DNA from: an uncultured Bacteroides sp. | GTDB lineage: Bacteria > Bacteroidota > Bacteroidia > Bacteroidales > Bacteroidaceae | Assembly (NCBI RefSeq): GCF_963676325.1 | Contig: NZ_OY781099.1 | Coordinates: 310,001 to 374,000 of the forward strand | Length of the DNA stretch: 64,000 nucleotides | Direction: 5' to 3' | Shown here: positions 1 through 7,380 of the stretch, piece by piece | How positions within the stretch are numbered: the first letter of the stretch is position 1 | Layout: each line of letters opens with the position of its first letter | Notes under the pieces: model-generated | The model's input: the letters and a program-made list of their open reading frames with translations, nothing else | What the model was told of the DNA's origin: nothing | Database searches by the model: none | Translations under genes and position numbers: made by a program

Positions 1-1
1 A

Positions 2-1246
2 GTTGTCAGGGTAGGCAATGTTCCTGCTGATTTCCCGGTAAACTTTGCTCTTTATACGAAAGGGAATTGCCAGTATGTTGCTTATTACGACACGCTTCAT
101 AAAATGGTTCTGGCTTCCCGTAAGCTGAATCAGAAGAAGTGGAGTTATAAGTCCTTAGAGACAAAGGTTCCTTGGGATAGCCATAATTACATCTCATTGT
201 TTGTTGATGAGGCTGGTTATATTCATGTGGTAGGAAATATGCACTCTTCACCATTGGTTTACTTCAAGAGTAGTAAGCCCTGGGATATCAATTCCATGCA
301 GGCTCTGCATAAGATGACGGGAAAAGAAGAAGATGTAACCACTTATCCGGAGTTTATGTACGGTCCGAAAGGGGAGACTCTTTTTCATTATCGATATGGC
401 CGTAGTGGTAATGGATACGAGGTGTTTAATGTGCTGGATGTCTCTTCTCAAAAGTGGAGCAGGCTGATAGATAAACCTCTGATTGATGGAGAAGGAGAGC
501 GAAATGCTTATATGCAGGGACCAGTTCTTGGACCTGATGGTTATTTTCATTTATTATGGGTGTGGCGTGAAACACCTGATTGTTCCAGTAATCATACGCT
601 CTCTTATGCACGAAGCAAAGATCTTATTCACTGGGAAAGTGTGAATGGAGAGAAAGCCGGTTTCCCGATCACATTGAAAGATAGTTGTCTGGTGGTTGAT
701 GCTACACCTGAGAAAGGTGGTCTTATTAATATTGGAATAAAGCTAGGTTTTGATTCTTCTAACCGGGTGATGGTTGGTTATCATAAATATGATGATAAAG
801 GTAATACGCAGCTTTACTTATCACGTAATGATGGTGGAAAGTGGAATGCAGTAAAACAAACCAGCTGGGATTACCGTTGGGATTTCAAAGGCGGCGGAAC
901 AATTGTCAATGAGCTATTAATTGATGCTCCTGTTGTAAAAGACGGTAAGGTAACGATGGGGTATCATCGGCTGAATCTTAAAGATGCTCAGATTATTGCT
1001 GATGAAAATACGTTTGCTCCTTTAGGTGAAGAAGTTATTCCGTCTGTCTATCCAAAAGAAATGGAGAAATTAGACTCTGCTTTTCCTGGAATGTTAGTTT
1101 ATAAGATTAAAGATTCAGCTTCTGCTGATAACGATAAAACTAAATATGTTCTTCGCTGGGAAGCTCTGTCTCCCAATCGTGATCAGAAACGTACAGGTAA
1201 GCTTCCTCAGCCATCTGTTCTTCGGGTTTATGAGCTACAAAAATAA
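2..1246 (+). CDS. BNR-repeat (BNR_4-like) secreted carbohydrate-active protein, 5' truncated
   Basis: The reading frame is open from the first full codon in the window, so the gene starts upstream; a Met at position 104 is internal, because the residues before it continue the same repeat pattern. What is visible resembles the BNR_4 family of beta-propeller proteins found in Bacteroidota polysaccharide-utilisation loci: an early block containing WDSHNYISLFVDEAGYIHV followed by GNMHSSPLVYFKS, then several Trp/Asp-rich propeller blades with HLLWVWRE and YARSKDLIHWE motifs. Such proteins act on or bind polysaccharides outside the cell or in the periplasm. The substrate cannot be read from this fragment. 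The gene is followed by a symmetrical terminator shared with pnp. The family call is good; the activity is unknown. Confidence 0.7.
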   Translation, partial: VVRVGNVPADFPVNFALYTKGNCQYVAYYDTLHKMVLASRKLNQKKWSYKSLETKVPWDSHNYISLFVDEAGYIHVVGNMHSSPLVYFKSSKPWDINSMQALHKMTGKEEDVTTYPEFMYGPKGETLFHYRYGRSGNGYEVFNVLDVSSQKWSRLIDKPLIDGEGERNAYMQGPVLGPDGYFHLLWVWRETPDCSSNHTLSYARSKDLIHWESVNGEKAGFPITLKDSCLVVDATPEKGGLINIGIKLGFDSSNRVMVGYHKYDDKGNTQLYLSRNDGGKWNAVKQTSWDYRWDFKGGGTIVNELLIDAPVVKDGKVTMGYHRLNLKDAQIIADENTFAPLGEEVIPSVYPKEMEKLDSAFPGMLVYKIKDSASADNDKTKYVLRWEALSPNRDQKRTGKLPQPSVLRVYELQK

Positions 1247-1300
1247 ATGAGTATTCTGTTTCGGGACTTTATTTAATAATATAATCTGAAACACGAGCAT

Positions 1301-1338
1301 AAAAAAAGAGCTTAGTTGATTATTCAGCTAAGCTCTTT
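1301..1338. terminator. Bidirectional terminator between the BNR gene and pnp
   Basis: An 11-bp perfect stem (AAAGAGCTTAG at 1305-1315 with CTAAGCTCTTT at 1328-1338) is preceded on the + strand by seven A, which gives a U-run for pnp on the - strand. It sits between two convergent genes and probably ends both. Confidence 0.8.
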
Positions 1339-1358
1339 CCTATATTATATATAGAAGT

Positions 1359-3497
1359 TTATTCTTTATCTTCTTTCTTTGGAGGACGTGGAGTTAAAGC
1401 TTTCTTAGAAAGTTTGAACTTACCAGTCTTAGCATCGACGTCGATTAACTTAACTTCAATTTCGTCACCTTCTTTAATTCCAGATTCTTCAACTGTTTCA
1501 AGACGTTTCCAATCTATTTCAGAGATATGAAGCAATCCGTCTTTTCCTGGAAGGAATTCAACAAATGCACCGTAAGGCATAATTGAGCGAACTTTACCTT
1601 TGTAAACTTCACCAACTTCCGGTACTGAAACAATGCCTTTGATTAAGCGCATAGCGTTCTCAATAGCAGCCTTGTTTGTTCCTGAAACTTCAATTTTACC
1701 AACACCTTCAACTTCTTCAATAGTGATAGTTGCACCAGTTTCTTCCTGCATTCCTTGAATGATCTTTCCACCAGGGCCGATAATTGCACCAATGAATTCT
1801 TTAGGAATAGTCAATGTTTCGATGCGTGGAGCATGGTCTTTCAAATCAGCGCGAGGCTCTTGAATAGTTTCCATTATCTTACCAAGAATGTGCATACGAC
1901 CTTCTTTAGCTTGATTCAGGGCTTGTTCCAGAATGTCAAAAGAAAGTCCGTCTACCTTGATATCCATCTGAGTAGCAGTAATACCGTCTTTTGTTCCTGT
2001 AACCTTGAAGTCCATATCGCCTAAGTGGTCTTCATCACCAAGGATATCAGATAACACAGCAAATTTATCTTCTCCTGCGTTTTTAATTAATCCCATTGCG
2101 ATACCCGAAACTGGTTTCTTAATCTTCACACCAGCATCCATAAGAGCTAATGTTCCGGCACATACAGTAGCCATTGAAGAAGAACCGTTTGATTCAAGAA
2201 TCTCAGATACTACACGAACTACGTAAGGATAGTTATCAGGGATTATATTTTTTAATGCCATGTGGGCAAGGTTTCCGTGTCCAATTTCACGACGACCTGT
2301 ACCTCGTTGAGCTTTTGCTTCACCGGTACAGAATGGAGGGAAATTATAGTGTAACAAGAAACGTTCTTTTCCTCGTGCCAATACGTTATCAATGATTTTC
2401 TCGTCCATCTTAGTACCTAAGGTAACAGAAGTCAATGATTGAGTTTCACCACGGGTAAAGATAGCAGATCCGTGAGGTCCTGGTAAGTAACCAATTTCAC
2501 TCCAGATAGGGCGAATTTCTGTGGTCTTTCTTCCATCCAGACGTTTTCCTTCATCAAGGATGCAACGACGCATAGCTTCTTTTTCCACATCGTGATAATA
2601 TTTGCTGATCAAAGCACCTTTTTCTGCTAATTCTTCATCAGTCAACTGAGCCTTGAATTCATCGCGGATAGCATTGAATGCATCTTCACGTTCGTGCTTG
2701 TTCTTATTTCCGGAAGCTGCAATTGCATATGATTTGTCATAACATGCATCACGAACAGCCTTGCGAAGATCTTCATCATTTACTTCATGACAATATTCAC
2801 GTTTTACTGTTTTACCTACAGCTTCGGCTAATTCCATCTGAGCTTTGCAGTGAACCTTGATTGCTTCGTGAGCAACTTTCATTGCTTCCAATAGTTCAGC
2901 TTCTGAAACTTCTTTCATTTCACCTTCAACCATCATGATGTTTTCATAAGTTGCGGCAACCATGATATCCATATCAGCTTTTTCAAGTTCAGCGAATGTA
3001 GGATTGATAACAAACTTACCATCAACACGTGCAACACGTACTTCTGAAATAGGTCCGTTGAAAGGTATGTCAGAAACAGCTAATGCTGCTGAAGCAGCAA
3101 GTCCTGCTAATGCATCGGGCATATCTACACCATCTGCAGAGAAAAGGATAATGTTTACAAAAACTTCTGCATGGTAATTATCTGGGAATAGTGGGCGTAA
3201 AGCACGGTCTACAAGGCGGCAGGTAAGGATTTCATAATCAGAAGTTCGACCTTCTCTTTTTGTAAAACCACCAGGGAAGCGGCCAAATGCTGCGTATTTC
3301 TCTTTGTACTCTACCTGTAAAGGCATAAAATCTGTTCCGGGAACTGCATCTTTAGCGGCACAAACAGTAGCTAATAACATGGTATTTCCCATGCGAAGCA
3401 TAACAGAACCGTCTGCCTGTTTTGCCAATTTTCCCGTCTCGAGAGAAATGGTTCTTCCATCTCCTAACTCGATCGTTTTAACAATTGGGTTAATCAT
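1359..3497 (-). CDS. pnp: Polyribonucleotide nucleotidyltransferase (PNPase)
   Basis: PNPase degrades RNA 3' to 5' by phosphorolysis, releasing nucleoside diphosphates, and can also add tails; it acts in the cytoplasm as a trimer. The 712-residue length is normal for the family. Two RNase PH-like domains fill roughly residues 1-545, with FGRFPGGFTKREGR in the first and GEAKAQRGTGRREIGHG in the second. A KH domain (IPKEFIGAIIGPGGKIIQGM) follows near 555-615, then an S1 domain near 620-690 (GKVRSIMPYGAFVEFLPGKDG). It is a single gene with its own promoter-like box upstream and a terminator downstream. Nothing unusual is seen. Confidence 0.98.
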   Translation of the reverse strand: MINPIVKTIELGDGRTISLETGKLAKQADGSVMLRMGNTMLLATVCAAKDAVPGTDFMPLQVEYKEKYAAFGRFPGGFTKREGRTSDYEILTCRLVDRALRPLFPDNYHAEVFVNIILFSADGVDMPDALAGLAASAALAVSDIPFNGPISEVRVARVDGKFVINPTFAELEKADMDIMVAATYENIMMVEGEMKEVSEAELLEAMKVAHEAIKVHCKAQMELAEAVGKTVKREYCHEVNDEDLRKAVRDACYDKSYAIAASGNKNKHEREDAFNAIRDEFKAQLTDEELAEKGALISKYYHDVEKEAMRRCILDEGKRLDGRKTTEIRPIWSEIGYLPGPHGSAIFTRGETQSLTSVTLGTKMDEKIIDNVLARGKERFLLHYNFPPFCTGEAKAQRGTGRREIGHGNLAHMALKNIIPDNYPYVVRVVSEILESNGSSSMATVCAGTLALMDAGVKIKKPVSGIAMGLIKNAGEDKFAVLSDILGDEDHLGDMDFKVTGTKDGITATQMDIKVDGLSFDILEQALNQAKEGRMHILGKIMETIQEPRADLKDHAPRIETLTIPKEFIGAIIGPGGKIIQGMQEETGATITIEEVEGVGKIEVSGTNKAAIENAMRLIKGIVSVPEVGEVYKGKVRSIMPYGAFVEFLPGKDGLLHISEIDWKRLETVEESGIKEGDEIEVKLIDVDAKTGKFKLSKKALTPRPPKKEDKE

Positions 3498-3536
3498 AAA
3501 AATTGTTTTATCTATTTCTTTCTTTCAAAATTAGTG

Positions 3537-3544
3537 CAAAGATA
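3537..3544 (-). promoter_or_regulatory. Promoter -7 box for pnp
   Basis: The minus strand reads TATCTTTG here, a perfect Bacteroidota TAnnTTTG box, 40 bases upstream of the pnp start. No clear TTTG is seen at the -33 position. Confidence 0.55.
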
Positions 3545-3638
3545 TATATTTATTAGTCTAACACAGTGGGAATGAGTAAAAAAAATACGTCAGAATTGTT
3601 TTTTTTCATATTTTAGAGATAAGAAGCCGTGTAAATGC

Positions 3639-3668
3639 TTTGTCAAAACGTGAAAAGAAGTATATTTG
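3639..3668 (+). promoter_or_regulatory. Promoter for the thioredoxin-fold lipoprotein gene
   Basis: TTTG (3639-3642), an 18-bp gap, then TATATTTG (3661-3668). This matches the Bacteroidota housekeeping promoter and lies about 46 bases before the start codon. Confidence 0.65.
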
Positions 3669-3714
3669 CATTTAATTAATTACTATAAATCGTGCAAATT
3701 TAAGAACATATACC

Positions 3715-4866
3715 ATGAAAAAGATCTGTCTATTTATATTTGGGACTTTGGTTTTGGCTTCTTGTAACAGAGAACCAAAATTTAATATTAAAGGAACTGT
3801 TGCTGATGCGAAAGGCAAAATGTTGTATCTGGAAGCTTCCGGCATTGAAGGCGTTGAGCCTCTGGACTCTGTTAAACTAGGAAGTGACGGTGAATTTAGT
3901 TTTAAGAAATTGCGTCCTGAATCTCCCGAGTTTTACCGATTGAGAGTTGGTGAAAAGGTAATCAATTTTTCTGTAGACAGTATTGAAACTCTTGATGTTA
4001 AAGCAAAATATGGTGATTTCTCCACTGGGTATTCTATTGAGGGTTCTGCAAATTGCACAAAAATAAAAGAGTTAACTTTGATGCAGATTGATTTGCAAAA
4101 GAAAGTTGACGGATTAGTGAAGGTTGTTCAGCAAGGTAAGATTGCAGAAAGTGTATTCCAGGACAGCGTGTCAGGAATGATGGAAAGCTATAAGAAGCAA
4201 GTGAAAACGAAGTATATTTTTGCTGCTCCTAATATGACCTATGCTTATTTTGCACTTTTCCAGAAAGTAAACGGTTATGCGATTTTTGATCCAATGAATA
4301 ATAAGGAAGATATTAAATGTTTTCAGGCTGTTGCAACAAGCTTAACAAATAATTATCCTGATGCTGACCGTACTAAGAATTTATATAATGTAGTAATAAA
4401 GGGACTTAAGAATACAAGAACTGCGAAAAGCAGAATTATTGAACTTCCTAAAGAAAAAATATCTGAAGCTGGTTTGATTGATATTAATCTGAAAGATATT
4501 AATGGTGTTACCCGTAAATTGAGCGACCTGAAAGGTAAGGTTGTACTTCTTGATTTTATTGTTTATCAAAGTGAAGCTTCGGTTGCGCATAATTTTGCAT
4601 TGCGTGATTTATATAACAAATATGCAGCTCAGGGGTTGCAGATATATCAGGTTTCTTTAGATGCAGACGAACACTTCTGGAAAACAGCAACAGATAAGTT
4701 GCCTTGGGTTTGCGTTCGTGATGAGGATGGAGTTCAATCAAGATATGCTTCTGTGTATAATATAAAGAAAGTTCCTGCATTCTTCTTGATTAATAGAAAT
4801 AATGAGCTGAAGGCTCGTGATGAGAATATTAAAAATTTGCAGGAAGAGATTAAGAAATTGCTTTAA
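3715..4866 (+). CDS. DUF4369/thioredoxin-fold lipoprotein lacking the CxxC active site
   Basis: The 383-residue protein begins with a lipoprotein signal (MKKICLFIFGTLVLASC; Cys17 is the likely lipidated residue). A DUF4369-like beta domain follows at about residues 22-120, then a helical linker, then an AhpC/TlpA-type thioredoxin fold from about residue 240. In relatives the strand VVLLDF is followed by a WCxxC redox site. Here it reads VVLLDFIVYQSEASVAHNFA, with no cysteine, so thiol-disulfide chemistry by the usual route is not possible. The rest of the fold is recognisable (KVPAFFLINRN contains the cis-Pro region). Possible roles are a binding or structural protein anchored to a membrane facing the periplasm. 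It has its own promoter and lies upstream of greA on the same strand. Confidence 0.8.
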   Translation: MKKICLFIFGTLVLASCNREPKFNIKGTVADAKGKMLYLEASGIEGVEPLDSVKLGSDGEFSFKKLRPESPEFYRLRVGEKVINFSVDSIETLDVKAKYGDFSTGYSIEGSANCTKIKELTLMQIDLQKKVDGLVKVVQQGKIAESVFQDSVSGMMESYKKQVKTKYIFAAPNMTYAYFALFQKVNGYAIFDPMNNKEDIKCFQAVATSLTNNYPDADRTKNLYNVVIKGLKNTRTAKSRIIELPKEKISEAGLIDINLKDINGVTRKLSDLKGKVVLLDFIVYQSEASVAHNFALRDLYNKYAAQGLQIYQVSLDADEHFWKTATDKLPWVCVRDEDGVQSRYASVYNIKKVPAFFLINRNNELKARDENIKNLQEEIKKLL

Positions 4867-4921
4867 TTTGCTAATATTTAGTGCTTTTAGGTAAAACATG
4901 TTACAAAGCATGCTGTTTTGA

Positions 4922-4952
4922 TTTGCATGTGTCAGATAAAACAGTATCTTTG
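4922..4952 (+). promoter_or_regulatory. greA promoter
   Basis: TTTG (4922-4925), a 19-bp gap and TATCTTTG (4945-4952) form a near-ideal Bacteroidota promoter. Transcription would begin near 4960, giving a leader of about 120 nt before greA. Confidence 0.75.
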
Positions 4953-4974
4953 CACAGTATTAAAAGAGAAAGAG

Positions 4975-5008
4975 GGTTCCGACATGTTTATGTTGGAATT
5001 CTTTTTTG
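4975..5008 (+). terminator. Terminator/attenuator hairpin inside the greA leader
   Basis: An 11-bp stem (4975-4985 with 4990-5000, including three G-U pairs) and a GTTT loop are followed by CTTTTTTG. It has the form of an intrinsic terminator but lies between the greA promoter and the greA start, so it should end some transcripts at about 50 nt. Confidence 0.65.
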
Positions 5009-5078
5009 TTTATAATGACTGTTAATTTACTTATTGCTTAGGCATATTAATAATTAATTAAATAAGGAGGATCGAATT

Positions 5079-5543
5079 ATGGCTTATATGTCAGAAGAAG
5101 GTTACAAAAAACTAGTTGAGGAACTGAGAGTACTCGAAACAGTAAATCGTCCTGAAATTTCAAGACAGATTGCTGAAGCGAGAGATAAAGGTGACTTGTC
5201 TGAAAATGCAGAATATGATGCGGCAAAAGAAGCACAAGGAATGCTGGAGATGAAAATCAACCAGTTGAAAACCATTGTTGGTGGTGCCAAGATCATTGAT
5301 GAAACGAAATTGAAAACAGACTCTGTTCAGATTCTTAATAAAGTTGAACTTAAGAATGTAAAGAACGGAATGAAGATGGTATACACCATTGTTTCTGAAA
5401 GTGAAGCAAACCTGAAAGAAGGAAAATTGTCAGTAAGTACTCCTATTGCTCAGGGACTTCTAGGTAAGAAGGTGGGTGATATTGCTCATATCTCTGTTCC
5501 TCAGGGAAACATCTCTCTTGAAGTAGTGAATATATCTCTTTAA
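5079..5543 (+). CDS. greA: Transcription elongation factor GreA
   Basis: GreA enters the RNA polymerase secondary channel and stimulates cleavage of backtracked RNA. The 154-residue protein has the usual two parts: an N-terminal coiled coil (about residues 1-75) with the conserved block ISRQIAEARDKGDLSENAEYDAAKE, whose acidic tip residues promote cleavage, and a C-terminal FKBP-like domain (about 80-154). An unusually strong AAGGAGG lies 8 bases before the start codon, which is notable because Shine-Dalgarno sites are weak or absent in many Bacteroidota genes. The HIT gene follows 13 bases downstream and is probably cotranscribed. The leader carries a terminator-like hairpin. Confidence 0.97.
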   Translation: MAYMSEEGYKKLVEELRVLETVNRPEISRQIAEARDKGDLSENAEYDAAKEAQGMLEMKINQLKTIVGGAKIIDETKLKTDSVQILNKVELKNVKNGMKMVYTIVSESEANLKEGKLSVSTPIAQGLLGKKVGDIAHISVPQGNISLEVVNISL

Positions 5544-5556
5544 TATAGATAAAGCG

Positions 5557-5970
5557 ATGGCAACAATATTTAGTAAAATTGTAGCTGGTGAGATTCCTAG
5601 TTATAAGGTAGCAGAAGATGATCGTTTTTTTGCGTTTCTCGATATCAATCCTTTGGTAAAAGGCCATACATTGGTTATACCTAAACGAGAAATAGATTAT
5701 CTTTTCGATCTGGAAGATGAAGAACTTGCATCAATGACTGTTTTTGCCAAAACTGTGGCAAAAGCTATAGAGAAAGCTATTCCTTGCAAAAGAATAGGAG
5801 TTGCTGTGATGGGGCTTGAGGTTCCTCATGCTCATATACATCTAATTCCAATAAATAAGGAGTCGGATATGATAATCTCAAATCCTAAACAGAAGTTATC
5901 AAACGAAGAATTTGTAGCTATTGCAGAGTCTATCAAGACCGTTTGGGAAAGTAATAGGACTGATATATAA
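5557..5970 (+). CDS. HIT family nucleotide-binding hydrolase
   Basis: The 137-residue protein has the whole HIT fold: IFSKIVAGEIPSYKVAEDD at the N terminus, GHTLVIPKRE in the middle and the histidine triad VPHAHIHLIPI near residues 88-98. HIT proteins of this class hydrolyse nucleoside phosphoramidates and AMP-linked substrates in the cytoplasm; the natural substrate is usually unknown. It is the second gene of the greA operon. Its TAA stop lies inside the left arm of the downstream bidirectional terminator. Confidence 0.93.
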   Translation: MATIFSKIVAGEIPSYKVAEDDRFFAFLDINPLVKGHTLVIPKREIDYLFDLEDEELASMTVFAKTVAKAIEKAIPCKRIGVAVMGLEVPHAHIHLIPINKESDMIISNPKQKLSNEEFVAIAESIKTVWESNRTDI

Positions 5971-6014
5971 AAAGAATGCGCATGATTAATAATCACGCGC
6001 ATTCTTTTTATATA
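5964..6014. terminator. Bidirectional terminator between HIT and manC
   Basis: A perfect 18-bp inverted repeat (TATATAAAAAGAATGCGC at 5964-5981, complement at 5997-6014) with a 15-nt loop. The A-rich and T-rich outer arms give a U-run on both strands, fitting the convergent gene pair. Confidence 0.9.
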
Positions 6015-6024
6015 GGTTGATTTG

Positions 6025-7107
6025 TTAGATATAATCTTCACCCATTTTTATCTGGGCATCATTTACAAATTTACGAATAGCATGTTCTTCGTCCTTTTTA
6101 CAGATTAGCAATACATTATCCGATTCTGCAATCAAATAACCTTCCATATCCTGTATTACTGCTAACTTTCCTTCCGGCATTACAACAATATTATCTTTAC
6201 TGTTATACATTAAAGTTTCACATTTTAGAGCAACATTTTTATCTTTATCTTTTGGAGAAAGATCGTATAGTGATCCCCATGTTCCAAGATCAGACCATCC
6301 AAAGTCGCCTATTAAAACAAATACATTATCTGCTTTTTCCATGATACCAAAGTCAATTGAGATATTTGGACATGCAGGGAAATACTCATCAATGAAAGCT
6401 TTTTCTTGCTCGGTACCATAAACGCCTTCATTTGCTGTTAGCTTAGCTACTAATTCAGGCAGAAGTTCATTGAATGCCTTTAGAATGCATTTTACATTCC
6501 AGATAAATAGGCCTGAGTTCCAATAAAACTCACCACTTTCCATAAACACCTTGGCTAGTTCCAGTTCAGGTTTTTCTGTAAATGTTTTTACCTTACAAAA
6601 GTCGCCATCTCTTTCCTCGTCAATCTGAATATATCCATATCCGGTTTCCGGTCTGTTAGGCTTAATACCTAAAGTTAGCAGATTGCATGATTTTGCTGCA
6701 AATTTAAATCCCTTTTCGATAGCTTCCAGGAACTCGCCTTCTTTTAATATAAGGTGGTCGGATGGTGCTACTACTATATTTGCATTCGGATTTAATGCGT
6801 GAATATGATATGATGCCCATGCTATGCAAGGTGCTGTATTTCTGCGAGTTGGCTCTAAAAGAATCTGGCTGGGAGAAAGCTGCGGTAGTTGTTCTTGTAC
6901 TAAAGAAGAATATTGGTCGTTAGTAACGATAAATATGTTTTCTGCAGGTATAATTTTGCTGAAACGGTCATAAGTTTGTTGAAGTAAAGAGCGACCTGTT
7001 CCAAAGAAATCAAGAAATTGTTTAGGGAGACTTTTCCGGCTGAAAGGCCAAAAACGGCTTCCTATACCTCCACCCATGATTACACAATAATTATTGCTGT
7101 TTGTCAT
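6025..7107 (-). CDS. manC: Mannose-1-phosphate guanylyltransferase
   Basis: This enzyme makes GDP-mannose from mannose-1-phosphate and GTP, feeding capsule, O-antigen and glycoprotein fucose/mannose synthesis. The nucleotidyltransferase signature GGGIGSRFWPFSRKSLPKQF lies near the N terminus and is followed by LEPTRRNTAPCIAWA, VAPSDHLI and the metal-binding C-terminal part of the domain. At about 360 residues it is the short type, without the fused phosphomannose isomerase domain. I prefer the ATG at 7107 (MTNSNNY) because it fits the family N terminus; an in-frame ATG at 7119 would add MIII. It converges on the greA-HIT operon. Confidence 0.92.
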   Translation of the reverse strand: MTNSNNYCVIMGGGIGSRFWPFSRKSLPKQFLDFFGTGRSLLQQTYDRFSKIIPAENIFIVTNDQYSSLVQEQLPQLSPSQILLEPTRRNTAPCIAWASYHIHALNPNANIVVAPSDHLILKEGEFLEAIEKGFKFAAKSCNLLTLGIKPNRPETGYGYIQIDEERDGDFCKVKTFTEKPELELAKVFMESGEFYWNSGLFIWNVKCILKAFNELLPELVAKLTANEGVYGTEQEKAFIDEYFPACPNISIDFGIMEKADNVFVLIGDFGWSDLGTWGSLYDLSPKDKDKNVALKCETLMYNSKDNIVVMPEGKLAVIQDMEGYLIAESDNVLLICKKDEEHAIRKFVNDAQIKMGEDYI

Positions 7108-7212
7108 GATTATAATCAATTTAAAAGTTTGCGCTAAGGTACTATTTATTTTATAAAAATCGAATTCATCTTTACATAAATCACTTTTTTAGTTATTTTT
7201 TTTAGAGTTGTC

Positions 7213-7242
7213 TTGGAAATATGGAAAAAAGCAGTATCTTTG
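7213..7242 (+). promoter_or_regulatory. Promoter of tRNA-Leu
   Basis: TTG (7213-7215), a 19-bp gap and TATCTTTG (7235-7242) end 12 bases before the mature tRNA, as expected for a short-leader stable RNA gene. Confidence 0.75.
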
Positions 7243-7254
7243 CACTCGCAATTC

Positions 7255-7338
7255 GCCCAGATGGCGGAATTGGTAGACGCGCTGGTCTCAAACACCAGTG
7301 GATTCACTTCCATGCCGGTTCGATCCCGGCTCTGGGTA
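7255..7338 (+). tRNA. tRNA-Leu (anticodon CAA)
   Basis: The 84-nt gene folds as a class II tRNA. The acceptor GCCCAGA pairs with TCTGGGT (G-T at the first pair), with discriminator A. The D arm includes TGGTAGACGC. The anticodon arm CTGGT-CTCAAAC-ACCAG gives anticodon CAA, reading UUG. A long variable arm follows, then the T arm GCCGGTTCGATCCCGGC. CCA is not encoded. A terminator follows at once. Confidence 0.96.
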
Positions 7339-7342
7339 CGCT

Positions 7343-7376
7343 AAAAGCCTCTTAATCAACTGATTTTGAGGCTTTT
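7343..7376 (+). terminator. Terminator of tRNA-Leu, target site of intron copy 1
   Basis: A 9-bp perfect stem (AAAAGCCTC at 7343-7351, GAGGCTTTT at 7368-7376). Four bases after the stem the group II intron begins, so the natural U-run has been split by the insertion. Confidence 0.85.
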
Positions 7377-7380
7377 ATTA

